DNA of 64,000 bases. It comes from JBBATK01 sp039810585. Its GTDB lineage: Bacteria > Bacteroidota > Ignavibacteria > Kapaibacteriales > NICIL-2. Below, piece after piece: positions 9,254 to 18,233 of this stretch (position 1 is the stretch's first letter; each line of letters starts with the position of its first letter). A model generated the notes under the pieces. It ran no database searches, was not told where the DNA came from, and saw only the letters and a program-made list of their open reading frames with translations. Made by a program: the position numbers and the translations under genes. The stretch is from positions 1 through 64,000 of the forward strand of contig JBDHXF010000018.1 of assembly GCA_039810585.1 (NCBI GenBank), given 5' to 3'.

Positions 9254-9385
9254 AGTTCACCGTGAAAAGACAACTGAGAGAGTGTAAAGAAGCTCACGCG
9301 AAAGCAGCGGAACTATCTTCGGAGCGGATGTACGTGGACGACAAATTAGCAGTCTTTCCAACGGCTCAGACCACAAAGCAGAGAT

Positions 9386-10057
9386 TTAGACGGAAAAAAT
9401 CTTCCACAGTAGATAGACAGCGAATACGAGGAAAATCACGGCACCAACGCGACGGATTAAGACCATCGTACGCGGCGACACCAAGGCGTGATGTCGGTGC
9501 ACCATGCTGATGATCCCATATAACCACCCATAGGTACCAACACCGAAGCCCAAGGCAAAGAGCCATTTGTCGACAATGTTGGTGTGCACTTGCGGAAGTT
9601 GAGTGGTTACCGAGGCAAGCACGGCCGTCAACGCCGGAAGGAAGGTCGGATTAAACGCATTGCTCAACGCCGTAGCGGATCCAATAATGAGAGGCTTTGA
9701 ACTCTGTACCCGATCTTCCAGATGCACACGCGAGTGAGGCGCCTCGGTAGTTTTATCGCGCAGTTGAAGAACGGCATACACGATGATACCGCCAATGATG
9801 GCCAGCTTAGTGACGAAGGCAGTTGTGGGAAAAGTCTCCGACCAACTCATTAATAGTTGCAGAATGGCGGAGGATGCAAACAGGATACCGATGCAGAAGA
9901 GAGTGTCGACAACGGCAACACCAAGGGCGATACTCATCCCTGTTCGTTTGCCTTTACCAAGAGTTGTGGTAATGGTGTATGCAGCAACCGGACCCGGAGG
10001 CATGGAGAGTACGAAGCCGGAAGCAAGACCAACAAGTAGAGCAACCATTCCTTGCAC
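9386..10057 (-). CDS. LysE-family amino-acid/solute exporter
   Basis: This small inner-membrane protein of 223 residues has about six hydrophobic helices. The N-terminal half has the family signature, SMPPGPVAAYTITTTLGKGKRTGM followed by GVAVVDTLFCIGILF. The middle has SATALSNAFNPTFLPALTAVLAS, matching the NPKxxLFF-type second signature in altered form. A hydrophilic loop (about 108-122) separates the halves. Substrate cannot be inferred. The start at 10057 is divergent from the histidine kinase gene at 10170, leaving about 110 bp for both promoters. Confidence 0.82.
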   Translation of the reverse strand: MQGMVALLVGLASGFVLSMPPGPVAAYTITTTLGKGKRTGMSIALGVAVVDTLFCIGILFASSAILQLLMSWSETFPTTAFVTKLAIIGGIIVYAVLQLRDKTTEAPHSRVHLEDRVQSSKPLIIGSATALSNAFNPTFLPALTAVLASVTTQLPQVHTNIVDKWLFALGFGVGTYGWLYGIISMVHRHHALVSPRTMVLIRRVGAVIFLVFAVYLLWKIFSV

Positions 10058-10169
10058 TGAGTGACGAAGCGGTGGGCAATTTACGCGAAAACAAATTTGC
10101 CTCCATCGGCAATGCGCAGAGATTGTTCAGTATCTTTGCCCAAGCTTGCGTTGTAACGCTTTACACACC

Positions 10170-11450
10170 ATGGAACGGTCTCAACACAGTACATACACAG
10201 ACTCGCAGCGGATACACGCAACCGGCACGGAGTCAGTTGTTGAACCCTCCTCCTTCGCCTCCTCTTCCCAACTCCGCATTTTAGTTATTGATGACGAGCA
10301 AGCAATGCTCGATGCCATCCACTTATTTTTTCAGGATGAGCACGAGATTGTTGGCTGCGACAATGCCGACGAAGCCCGCAAACTGTTTAGTGAGCAGGAT
10401 TTCGACGTTGTGATAGCAGACTTAAAGCTTGGACGCGATAACGGTGCGGCCTTGCTGACAGAGTTTAAAACTCTGCGTCCGGAGTGCGTACGCATTTTGA
10501 TGACGGGATACACCGACATGGCAGCATTAATTCGTGCCATTAATGAAGGTGGGATCTCCTACTATTTAACAAAGCCGATTGAGCTCCTGCAACTGCGCAT
10601 GATGATAAATCGCGTGGTAGAAATGATTCAGCTCCGGAGCTCGAATGAAGATTTGATGGTTCGCATCCAAGAACACAATCTTCACCTTGAAAAGCTGGTG
10701 GCTTTACGTTCGTCCGAACTGCAACGCGCCAACGAAAGTTTGCAACGCTTGCAACAGTCTCGCGAACAAGTGATCCGCATGTCGGTTCACGATTTGCAAA
10801 ACCCACTCAATAATTTAGACTCGGTTCTCAGCGAGTTGCGCTCGCAATTGCAAACTGATGATGAGCTCAGTGAGTTGCTGGATATAGCGCGAAGCTCATC
10901 AGAACTTATGCGAGCTTTAGTGGAAGATATGCTGAGTATCGCCATGCTCAGTAAGCCGGATATCCAGATGCGACAGGATATCATCGAGGTGGGAACCTTG
11001 TTGCGTTCCTCTGCACGTGCTTTTAGCTCCGCTGCGGAGCGTAAGAACATCTGGATCAACGTGCAGATTGATAACGACTGTCGCGAGTTTGTTGGTGACC
11101 AGATTCAATTACGCAAGGCATTGGATAACCTGGTGAGCAACGCAATCAAGTACACTCCTGCGGGTGGTTCGGTAGACTTGAGCACACGATGCGACGAGCA
11201 CTACTTGAGCATCGAAGTACGCGATACCGGTTTAGGAATGACACCGGAGGACATCGATCATGCCTTCCGTGAGTTTAGTCGTTTGTCGGCTCAGCCAACT
11301 GCCGGTGAAAACAGTACGGGCTTAGGACTCTTCATCGTCAAGAAGATTATCGAATTACATGGCGGCGATGCCTCTGCGTCGAGCGAAGGACCAAACAAAG
11401 GAACCGTCATCACACTCACTCTGCCCATCACCCACCCTTCTCTGGCATAA
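10170..11450 (+). CDS. Response-regulator/histidine kinase hybrid (REC first, kinase last)
   Basis: This is a cytoplasmic signalling protein of about 426 residues with no membrane segment. Numbered from an upstream in-frame TTG at 10146, the receiver domain runs from about 42 to 160 with acidic pair DD49-50, phosphoacceptor Asp92 in VVIADLKLG, and Lys143 in LTKP. A coiled coil (about 160-205) leads into the dimerisation helix with the phosphorylated His215 in MSVHDLQNPLNNL. The ATPase domain follows with NLVSNAIKY, DTGLGM and STGLGLFIVKKI. With REC ahead of the kinase it probably receives phosphate from another kinase or self-regulates. The partner is not in this window. ATG 10170 is the first good start. 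Confidence 0.87.
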   Translation: MERSQHSTYTDSQRIHATGTESVVEPSSFASSSQLRILVIDDEQAMLDAIHLFFQDEHEIVGCDNADEARKLFSEQDFDVVIADLKLGRDNGAALLTEFKTLRPECVRILMTGYTDMAALIRAINEGGISYYLTKPIELLQLRMMINRVVEMIQLRSSNEDLMVRIQEHNLHLEKLVALRSSELQRANESLQRLQQSREQVIRMSVHDLQNPLNNLDSVLSELRSQLQTDDELSELLDIARSSSELMRALVEDMLSIAMLSKPDIQMRQDIIEVGTLLRSSARAFSSAAERKNIWINVQIDNDCREFVGDQIQLRKALDNLVSNAIKYTPAGGSVDLSTRCDEHYLSIEVRDTGLGMTPEDIDHAFREFSRLSAQPTAGENSTGLGLFIVKKIIELHGGDASASSEGPNKGTVITLTLPITHPSLA

Positions 11451-11501
11451 TCATTGCCTCAACCTTGCGTAGCTTGCATAAATGCTAACGCACACGTCTT
11501 T

Positions 11502-12155
11502 ATGAGTTCCGTCATCATCCCAGTTCACCCGCAAACTCCGGAAGAGCGCAGTATCGCGATCATCATCCGGCGCCTGCGTGAAGGAGCGGTCATTCTCTAT
11601 CCCACAGATACCGGGATGGCTCTGGGATGCACTCTACGCAATAAGCAAGGCATCGACCGAATACGCACGATACGAGCATTGCCGGCAGGGCAGAGCATGA
11701 CCTTTCTCTGCGATTCTCTCTCCAACATTGCCGATTATGCCCGCGTCTCGAACGCAGCGTATAAATTCATCAAGCGTCTCATCCCCGGCCCCTTCACCTT
11801 CATCCTTCCTGCTACGAAACAAGTTCCGACCTTCGCCTGTGACCCCAAGAGAAAGACAGTTGGTTTACGCGTTCCGGACGCACCGTTTGCCAATCGACTC
11901 CTTATCGAATTGGAAGAGCCGCTCATTTCTATCAGCGCAAAGGACGAAAACGGCGAGGAGTTTGAGTCGGCCGAGGAAGCTGCCGATAGCCTGGGTTCAC
12001 GTGTGGATGTTGTGGTACTCTTCCAAAAATTCTCGTGGCTCGACGAACCCAGTATGCGAGAACGCTCCACCATTGTGGATATGACCACCGATGAATTCTC
12101 CATCCTCCGAGCAGGCGCACGCGCTGAAGAAGCAGAACAGTTCTTGGGTGTCTAA
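11502..12155 (+). CDS. Sua5/YciO/YrdC-family protein
   Basis: This 217-residue YrdC-fold protein is related to the enzyme that makes threonylcarbamoyl-AMP for tRNA t6A. Visible family features are VILYPTDTGMALGC, RTIRALPAGQSMTFLC where YrdC has KxRP and the phosphate-binding site, LIPGPFTFILPAT and VGLRVPD. The C-terminal Sua5 domain is absent. Length and the LPAGQSMTFLC segment resemble the YciO branch, whose function is not settled, more than canonical TsaC. A longer frame opens at 11454 but its first 16 residues look unrelated, so ATG 11502 was chosen. Confidence 0.83.
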   Translation: MSSVIIPVHPQTPEERSIAIIIRRLREGAVILYPTDTGMALGCTLRNKQGIDRIRTIRALPAGQSMTFLCDSLSNIADYARVSNAAYKFIKRLIPGPFTFILPATKQVPTFACDPKRKTVGLRVPDAPFANRLLIELEEPLISISAKDENGEEFESAEEAADSLGSRVDVVVLFQKFSWLDEPSMRERSTIVDMTTDEFSILRAGARAEEAEQFLGV

Positions 12156-12205
12156 CACAATCGTAACACAGCACAGAAACGCATGGCACGACGTAGTGGG
12201 ATATA

Positions 12206-13117
12206 TTAATCCATGTGCCCTTCGGGCAAGTTCGTGCTTTCCAAATGACTCAGAACCTCGACCGAATGATCGATCGCTCGTACGATGCTCAATTCAGCAT
12301 CGGTCGCCACTTGGTGAGCTGCCTCAATGGGCGTCCCGTCAGGAAAAACCAGGTGGAAATCCACATACACACGCTGACCGCTTTCCCGTAGTCGAAAGCG
12401 ATGGTAGCTCACATGATGCGTACTGCAATAGGCGTCCAACACGGCTCTGGCTTGCTGTTCATACTCCGGATTGCTCTGATCCATTAAGCCGTGAACCGCA
12501 TTGCGAATAAGTTTGCCGCCTTCAAAGATGATGTTCGCTCCAAAAAGCAAGGCAATAATGGGATCGAGGTAGTACCAACCAATCCTCCAGGCGAGAAGCA
12601 AACCGATCACGGCACCGAAACTTGTCCAGGCGTCGGTCATGATATGACGTCCATTCGCTTCCACAATGAGCGACTTGTGACGCTTGCCCACACGAATAAG
12701 GTAGAATCCAAGCAAAGCGTTGACGCCGCCTGCAAAAGCCGTGATAGCAACACCGGCACCAAGCTGTTCCAATGGTGTGGGGTTGAGAAGTCGTGAGATC
12801 GATTCGGTGACAATCACAATAGCAGCCACGACAATAAGAGCACCCTCAAATCCGGCGCTGAAGTAGGTAATTTTATCGTGCCCGTAGTGATGGTTGTCGT
12901 CCGGAGGCCGGTACGTTACCCGCAAAGAGTACCAGGCAAAGACCACCGCAAATTGGTGGACGATGGATTCCATGGCATCGGAGAAAATGGCCATCGATCC
13001 CGTAATGGTATAGGCATACCATTTCATGAATAACATGGCGAAGCCAACGAGAAGCGAAATATTCAAGGAGATACGTTCCGCCTTACTGAGCTCGAAGTGT
13101 TGCGATGAGGAGGCCAT
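12206..13117 (-). CDS. Cation diffusion facilitator (CDF) metal exporter
   Basis: This proton-coupled divalent metal exporter of about 303 residues would act in the inner membrane. The metal-binding pair of TM2 is in FSDAMESIVHQ and that of TM5 in GRHIMTDAWTSFG, where His-xxx-Asp is the usual signature. A third acidic stretch, YLDPIIALLFG, follows. The soluble C-terminal CDF domain contains VSYHRFRLRESGQRVYVDFHLVFPDG. A GTG start at 13165 would add 16 residues. His at the first TM5 position is typical of Zn/Cd exporters and TM2 has Asp-xxx-Ser rather than two acidic or His ligands, so specificity is uncertain. Confidence 0.87.
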   Translation of the reverse strand: MASSSQHFELSKAERISLNISLLVGFAMLFMKWYAYTITGSMAIFSDAMESIVHQFAVVFAWYSLRVTYRPPDDNHHYGHDKITYFSAGFEGALIVVAAIVIVTESISRLLNPTPLEQLGAGVAITAFAGGVNALLGFYLIRVGKRHKSLIVEANGRHIMTDAWTSFGAVIGLLLAWRIGWYYLDPIIALLFGANIIFEGGKLIRNAVHGLMDQSNPEYEQQARAVLDAYCSTHHVSYHRFRLRESGQRVYVDFHLVFPDGTPIEAAHQVATDAELSIVRAIDHSVEVLSHLESTNLPEGHMD

Positions 13118-13350
13118 GGTGCTGACGTTGGTGACGTTCAAAAATACGGAATCAGCAGACTGCACTTAGAGAGGTCCGCGCTAATCTTTATACACACAGT
13201 TTGCACTACTCGCACACGCGCTTCTCAGCTATCTTTGTCATGCCTTTCGATGACGCGCAGCATGACGACTAGTAGGGGACACGATTGGCACTTTAGTTGT
13301 CGGCTCCGTAGAAATCAATCCACACAATGTTCAACTGTAAGGGTACTGCT

Positions 13351-14622
13351 ATGCTTCGGATTTCCGTCGCTCTCTGCGCTCTCGTGCTGGTCCTGATGGG
13401 AGGATGCAAGAGCTCATCCCCTACGTCTCCAACCACTCCGGACACGCCGTGGAATGCAGATTCCACAACCTGTACGGTGAGCTTCACCGACAATACGGTG
13501 TACTTCGACAGCACGAAAGTTTCGGATGTGCTGGCTAATGATACAGCCGCTCATACCATCACTATATCCGGATCGTCCACCTTAGCTCCGCAACTTTCCG
13601 TGGGCAAGTATCTGCTGGCTTGGCGGATGGGGATGGGACAAATCTCGTCTGTCACCAATCATGGAAGCAACGTGGTTGTGGGTTTGGATAGTTGCAGTCT
13701 GGACAAGATTGTGAAGTCCGGAACCATCGCCTTCGACTATGGTGTCGATTTCGATCCGTCGAAAGTGATCTTCCCTACCGTCACCATTCCCAATCATGGC
13801 AGCGGCACGATGCAACTCTGCTCTGCAGACTCGTTTGGCATTCGCTTAGATTACAGCGACTACATTTACAAGATTGCCATGAAGCTTCAGCAGAACACTG
13901 CCTATGTCAAGATCGGCGTTGAAAAGAAGCTGCTCCAAGGTGCCTTTCGTGCTTCGTTTTCTGCTGAAGGAACCATCAACCGTTTCAGACAGCGTACGAG
14001 TATGACCTTTGCAAATAGTCAACTCCAAAATTTCAGTCATGCCAACAACAACATGCATGGAGATCTTAAGTTGTCGCTCGCCTGTGCCGGATCCGCGAAC
14101 GACGATCTCAACATCGAACTCCCCATCGTTGTTGCCAAGTATCCCGTCGCCGTTGGCCCCTTTGTGTTTTTCGTGAATGTGAAAATTCAAGTCGTGGTCA
14201 GCAACGTGGTGCCGGCCGACGCGTCATCGCTTGTGGACGTGCATTTTAGCTACGATTCAGATCTGGGTTTCAACTTCGATGGGGTGAATACCAATCCCAT
14301 TGGTCGCGAAGGAAATGAGACCATGGAACGTAGCGGAAATATGCAAAGCGCTTCCAGCTCTGCTGTGACAGCCAACTTTGGTATCGGGTTTCCTCGTATG
14401 GAATTGGATCTCTTTAGCACCGGTTTAATAGTTCCCTATGTACAACCGGGTGTTCTGATTAATGGCACGTATACCCAAGGCATTCATCCCTGCATGAGCG
14501 GGCAAGCTGCATTCGTGGGGGCAGCGGGAGTGAACATGGGCTTTGCCGGAATGACGTTGAAAAAGAGTTACACTCTATGGAAAAAGGAAGTGTACTTGCT
14601 TAAATCCGGCGATTGTCCCTGA
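13351..14622 (+). CDS. Uncharacterised lipoprotein
   Basis: The family was not recognised. The product of about 423 residues begins with a type II signal peptide (MLRISVALCALVLVLMGGC), with the lipobox cysteine followed by Lys-Ser-Ser, then a Ser/Thr/Pro linker. The rest is rich in beta-type alternation (for instance VNVKIQVVVSNVVPADASSLVDVHF), consistent with an outer-membrane-anchored beta-sandwich protein. AAGGG about 7 bases before ATG 13351 supports this start over the upstream 13327. It is followed by cdsA after a short gap. There are no catalytic motifs that I can name. Confidence 0.75.
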   Translation: MLRISVALCALVLVLMGGCKSSSPTSPTTPDTPWNADSTTCTVSFTDNTVYFDSTKVSDVLANDTAAHTITISGSSTLAPQLSVGKYLLAWRMGMGQISSVTNHGSNVVVGLDSCSLDKIVKSGTIAFDYGVDFDPSKVIFPTVTIPNHGSGTMQLCSADSFGIRLDYSDYIYKIAMKLQQNTAYVKIGVEKKLLQGAFRASFSAEGTINRFRQRTSMTFANSQLQNFSHANNNMHGDLKLSLACAGSANDDLNIELPIVVAKYPVAVGPFVFFVNVKIQVVVSNVVPADASSLVDVHFSYDSDLGFNFDGVNTNPIGREGNETMERSGNMQSASSSAVTANFGIGFPRMELDLFSTGLIVPYVQPGVLINGTYTQGIHPCMSGQAAFVGAAGVNMGFAGMTLKKSYTLWKKEVYLLKSGDCP

Positions 14623-14676
14623 TTGCGTCGTGTACTTATCTTCAGCCACTCAACCGCAACTCTCAATACAGCACCT

Positions 14677-15531
14677 ATGTCCAACATGCTCACGCGCATC
14701 CTCGTTGCCTTTGTCGGCATTCCGCTCATGGTTTTCATCTGCCTGCAAGGAGGATGGCTGTTTGCGGGTTTCGTTGCGCTGCTGAGCGTGCTGGGTGTTC
14801 GTGAATTCTATGCCCTGAGCACAACCAAGGCTGCACAGCCGCAGAGTCTGGGCGGCCTACTCGTTGCCGGGCTGCTTCCTTTAGTGGTTCACTACGACAC
14901 GACTGCTATCCTACATCTCACCATGCCGTTGTTGATAGCATCTGTACTGCTATTGATGAGCATCGAACTGTGGCGACGGAAACCACATCCCTTCGTCAAC
15001 CTTAGCGTACAGTTTTCTGCATGGGTATATGTGTCGTTGCTCCTGAGTACCCTGGTGCTCGTGCGCGATTTCGATGCAAGCAACGGTGCGCTGCACTTTT
15101 CCGGGATCGGGACACATGCTGCGTGGCAAGGCTATTTGCTTCTCTGTATGTTCATCACGGTGTGGAGCGGTGACAGTGCCGCCTACTTTGCCGGTTTGGC
15201 ATGGGGCAAGCACAAGATCTTCCCTCGCGTCTCTCCCAAGAAATCCTGGGAAGGTAGTATCGCCGGTTTTATCGCATCCGTCTTCGCCTTCCATCTGGCA
15301 TCGCATTTTCTCATTCCGGAACTCCCCATGATGCACGGCTTTATGATGGGCGCCGTGATTGGGGTGGTCGGTCCGGTGGGCGACTTCGTGGAATCCTTGC
15401 TCAAACGCGATGCCGCGATCAAGGACTCGAGCTCGTTAATTCCCGGTCACGGCGGCGTACTCGACCGCTTCGACAGCATCTTGTTTGCAGCTCCGGCTAT
15501 GTATGGCTATTTGATGGTGATGTCGATATAG
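14677..15531 (+). CDS. cdsA: Phosphatidate cytidylyltransferase
   Basis: This enzyme makes CDP-diacylglycerol from phosphatidate and CTP, the branch point of phospholipid synthesis. The 284-residue inner-membrane protein has about seven to eight hydrophobic segments. The CDS family signature is clear near the C-terminus: SPKKSWEGSIAGF, then GPVGDFVESLLKRDAAIKDSS and IPGHGGVLDRFDSILFAAP, which includes the metal-binding Asp residues. The frame opens at TTG 14623 directly after the lipoprotein stop, but ATG 14677 (MSNMLTRI) gives the normal family N-terminus. The gene ends against a strong bidirectional hairpin. Confidence 0.92.
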   Translation: MSNMLTRILVAFVGIPLMVFICLQGGWLFAGFVALLSVLGVREFYALSTTKAAQPQSLGGLLVAGLLPLVVHYDTTAILHLTMPLLIASVLLLMSIELWRRKPHPFVNLSVQFSAWVYVSLLLSTLVLVRDFDASNGALHFSGIGTHAAWQGYLLLCMFITVWSGDSAAYFAGLAWGKHKIFPRVSPKKSWEGSIAGFIASVFAFHLASHFLIPELPMMHGFMMGAVIGVVGPVGDFVESLLKRDAAIKDSSSLIPGHGGVLDRFDSILFAAPAMYGYLMVMSI

Positions 15532-15637
15532 TCATGTACGTGAATGCAAACCCACATAGTAGACAAGCTCAATGATGTGATTGCACTAGTGCGTTGCGCA
15601 TCGAAACAACTCCGAGGAGTATGAACCTACTTGCTAT

Positions 15638-15674
15638 GCAAAGGGCTCTGCAGCGAAGCTGCAGAGCCCTTTGC
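15638..15674. terminator. Perfect 17-bp palindrome between convergent cdsA and pntB
   Basis: Both arms (15638-15654 and 15658-15674) pair without mismatch around a GAA loop. The apex reads GCGAAGC, a sequence known to form an unusually stable mini-hairpin in DNA. The A/T-containing stem ends and the position between two converging genes suggest a bidirectional terminator. Confidence 0.8.
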
Positions 15675-15709
15675 GTAAGAATAAAAATCTCCTGAACGAC
15701 GTACTGTGT

Positions 15710-17134
15710 TTAGAGCGCGTTGAGTTCATCGACCAATCGCTCGAGCGATTTCTTAGCATCGCCGAAGAACATGTAGGCATTAGGATAATAGAAGAGCTCG
15801 TTATCGATACCGGCATATCCGGCGTTCATGCTTCGCTTCATGATGATGACGTTCTTTGCTTTATCGGCGTCCAAAATAGGCATGCCGTAAATGGGTGAGC
15901 TCGTGTCGTGCCGTGCTGCCGGATTCACCACGTCGTTCGCGCCGATTACCAGCACCACATCAGCATTGGGAAACTCAGGATTGATTTCTTCCATGTCGAG
16001 CAATTGCGAGTATGGCACGTTGGATTCGGCGAGGAGAACGTTCATGTGACCTGGCATCCGACCAGCCACGGGGTGAATAGCGTACTTCACGTTCACGCCT
16101 CGTTCTTCCAGGATGGTAGCCATTTTTTGCACGATATGCTGTCCTTGTGCCACCGCCAAACCATAGCCCGGAACGATGATCACATTAGTGGCATAATTCA
16201 TCATCACCGCCACATCGGTTGCGCTGGCTTCCTTAATGCTGCCTTGGGGACCGGTGCCACTGCCTGAAGAGCTCGTATCACCAAAGGCCGAGAAGAGCAC
16301 GTTGATGAGTGAGCGGTTCATGGCGCGACACATGAGGATGGTGAGCAGCGTACCGGCAGCGCCCACCAGAATACCGCCGGTGAGCATGGATTGATTGTTG
16401 TAGAGGAAGCCGCCAAACGCTGCGGCCATACCGGTAAACGAGTTAAGCAGCGAAATCACTACCGGCATATCGGCTCCGCCAATGGGCGACACAAAGAGGA
16501 TACCATAGATGGCAGCCAGGGCGAAGACGGTAAGGATCATCGACATCTCGACTGTGCCGGAGCTGACAATGTACACGCCCATGGCTAAGGTGGCGAGAAT
16601 CAGCAAACCGTTGATGATATTCTGAGCCGGTAAGCGAAGATTCTTGTTCATGATGCCTTGTAATTTCAGGAAGGCAATGATGGAGCCACTGAAGGAAACG
16701 GTACCAATGATCAATCCTGCCACAATCGTCATCGCCTCTCCCATTGGCATGGCACCTTCGCCTCGGGCGGCGATATGACCAAACTCAATCAGGGAAATAG
16801 CCGCGGCACACGCACCTCCCATGCCGTTGAAAATCGACACCATTTGGGGCATGGCGGTCATCGCCACTTTCTTTGCCGAAATCCAACCGACCACGGTTCC
16901 GATGATCATGGCGCCGATCATCCACAGATGGTTGTGAATATGCTCGCCGTTGGACTCGTGCAGGAGCAAGGTGCCAAGAATGGCTGCCCCCATGCCGAAG
17001 GCGGCAAGAATATTTCCGCGCCGAGCAGTGTCGGGGTGCGACAGCATCTTCAAACCGATCACGAAGAGTACGGAGGCGACGAGGTAACAGAGAATTAGAA
17101 TGTTCGAGGAGAGGAGGTTCCCGCTAGTGTCCAT
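15710..17134 (-). CDS. pntB: NAD(P) transhydrogenase beta subunit
   Basis: This is the membrane/NADP-binding subunit of proton-translocating transhydrogenase, about 474 residues from ATG 17134. The N-terminal two thirds are hydrophobic helices (nine or so). The C-terminal third is the soluble NADP(H) domain with IIVPGYGLAVAQGQH, HPVAGRMPGHMNVLLAE, VLVIGANDVVNPAAR and IMKRSMNAGYAGIDNELFY, all near-invariant in the family. A longer frame to 17251 adds non-family residues. The alpha subunit (pntA), needed for NAD(H) binding and normally adjacent, is not in the window; upstream is a divergent arginase gene. Confidence 0.93.
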   Translation of the reverse strand: MDTSGNLLSSNILILCYLVASVLFVIGLKMLSHPDTARRGNILAAFGMGAAILGTLLLHESNGEHIHNHLWMIGAMIIGTVVGWISAKKVAMTAMPQMVSIFNGMGGACAAAISLIEFGHIAARGEGAMPMGEAMTIVAGLIIGTVSFSGSIIAFLKLQGIMNKNLRLPAQNIINGLLILATLAMGVYIVSSGTVEMSMILTVFALAAIYGILFVSPIGGADMPVVISLLNSFTGMAAAFGGFLYNNQSMLTGGILVGAAGTLLTILMCRAMNRSLINVLFSAFGDTSSSGSGTGPQGSIKEASATDVAVMMNYATNVIIVPGYGLAVAQGQHIVQKMATILEERGVNVKYAIHPVAGRMPGHMNVLLAESNVPYSQLLDMEEINPEFPNADVVLVIGANDVVNPAARHDTSSPIYGMPILDADKAKNVIIMKRSMNAGYAGIDNELFYYPNAYMFFGDAKKSLERLVDELNAL

Positions 17135-17262
17135 ATAACGAAGGAGAGTAAAAGGATAGTCGCGATTATTCTGCAAATATAGCTGCTTTCGCGTTCTGAT
17201 TGCCGTTTGAGCTCGGGCGTAGTACATTTGTAGAACAGACAGTTGCACCAATCAGACGCTTT

Positions 17263-18207
17263 GTGTGCGTCACGCGTATTAGCAGTCTTAACAAACATCG
17301 CAGCGTTAGTATCGTTGGTTTTCCCATGGATCTTGGCGCCGATCGCCGAGGAGTGGATATGGGACCCAGCGCCATTCGCATCGCAGACCTTGGGGGTCGT
17401 TTGCGAGAACTCGGATATGACCTCACTGATGAGGGAGATATTCAGGTTAAAACGCAGGAGGTTCAGACCGTAAAAGATCACAGTCTTAAATACCTACCGG
17501 AAATTTCTCGAGCCTGCGAAAAACTTGCGCTAAAAACCAAGCGCATTCTTGATAACGGAAAGTTCCCGCTCATCCTAGGCGGCGACCACAGCATGAGCAT
17601 CGGATCGATTGCCGGTATCGCCGCCCATTGCAGGGAGCAGCATAAGCGACTCGGCGTGATTTGGATCGATGCACACGCAGATATGAACACGCCGGAAACA
17701 ACCCCGTCGGGAAACATCCACGGAATGCCACTAGCCGTTTCCATGGGAGTGGGATCTCCCTCACTCACTCAACTCTTGGCATTTGAACCAAAAGTTGATC
17801 CGCGAAATGTAGCATTAATCGGCATTCGATCTGTCGATCCGGGCGAGCGAACTCTTATTCGAGATTTGCATGTGATTGCCCATGCCATGCCCGACATCGA
17901 CAAGCAAGGCATGTATCATGTCATGAAGAGCGTTCTTGAACACATGCGAACGCATGTGGATCATCTGCATGTCAGTTTCGACTTGGACAGTGTCGATCCC
18001 ACTCTCGTGAAGGGCGTGGGCACACCTGTACCCGGAGGATTCTCCTACCGCGAAATCCACTTGGCAATGGAGATGATTGCCGAATCCGGACTACTCTGTT
18101 CACTGGAAGTTGCCGAGGTTAACCCCATCCTCGACGACCGTAACAATAGTGCGGTGTTCGCTGCCGATGTGATCGCTTCCACCATGGGTAAGAACATCCT
18201 GGATTAA
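17263..18207 (+). CDS. rocF: Arginase
   Basis: This Mn-dependent hydrolase converts arginine to ornithine and urea. The ureohydrolase metal motifs are all present: GGDHSMSIG, DAHADMNTPETTPSGNIHG and SFDLDSVDP, followed by VGTPVPGGFSYRE. The N-terminal VGFPMDLGADRRGVDMGPSAIR is specific for arginase against agmatinase or formimidoylglutamase. There is no ATG at the expected N-terminus, so I place the start at GTG 17263; TTG at 17200 would give a 335-residue form. It is divergent from pntB. Confidence 0.9.
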   Translation: MCVTRISSLNKHRSVSIVGFPMDLGADRRGVDMGPSAIRIADLGGRLRELGYDLTDEGDIQVKTQEVQTVKDHSLKYLPEISRACEKLALKTKRILDNGKFPLILGGDHSMSIGSIAGIAAHCREQHKRLGVIWIDAHADMNTPETTPSGNIHGMPLAVSMGVGSPSLTQLLAFEPKVDPRNVALIGIRSVDPGERTLIRDLHVIAHAMPDIDKQGMYHVMKSVLEHMRTHVDHLHVSFDLDSVDPTLVKGVGTPVPGGFSYREIHLAMEMIAESGLLCSLEVAEVNPILDDRNNSAVFAADVIASTMGKNILD

Positions 18208-18233
18208 CACAAAGGGCAAGGGTGCAGACATCG

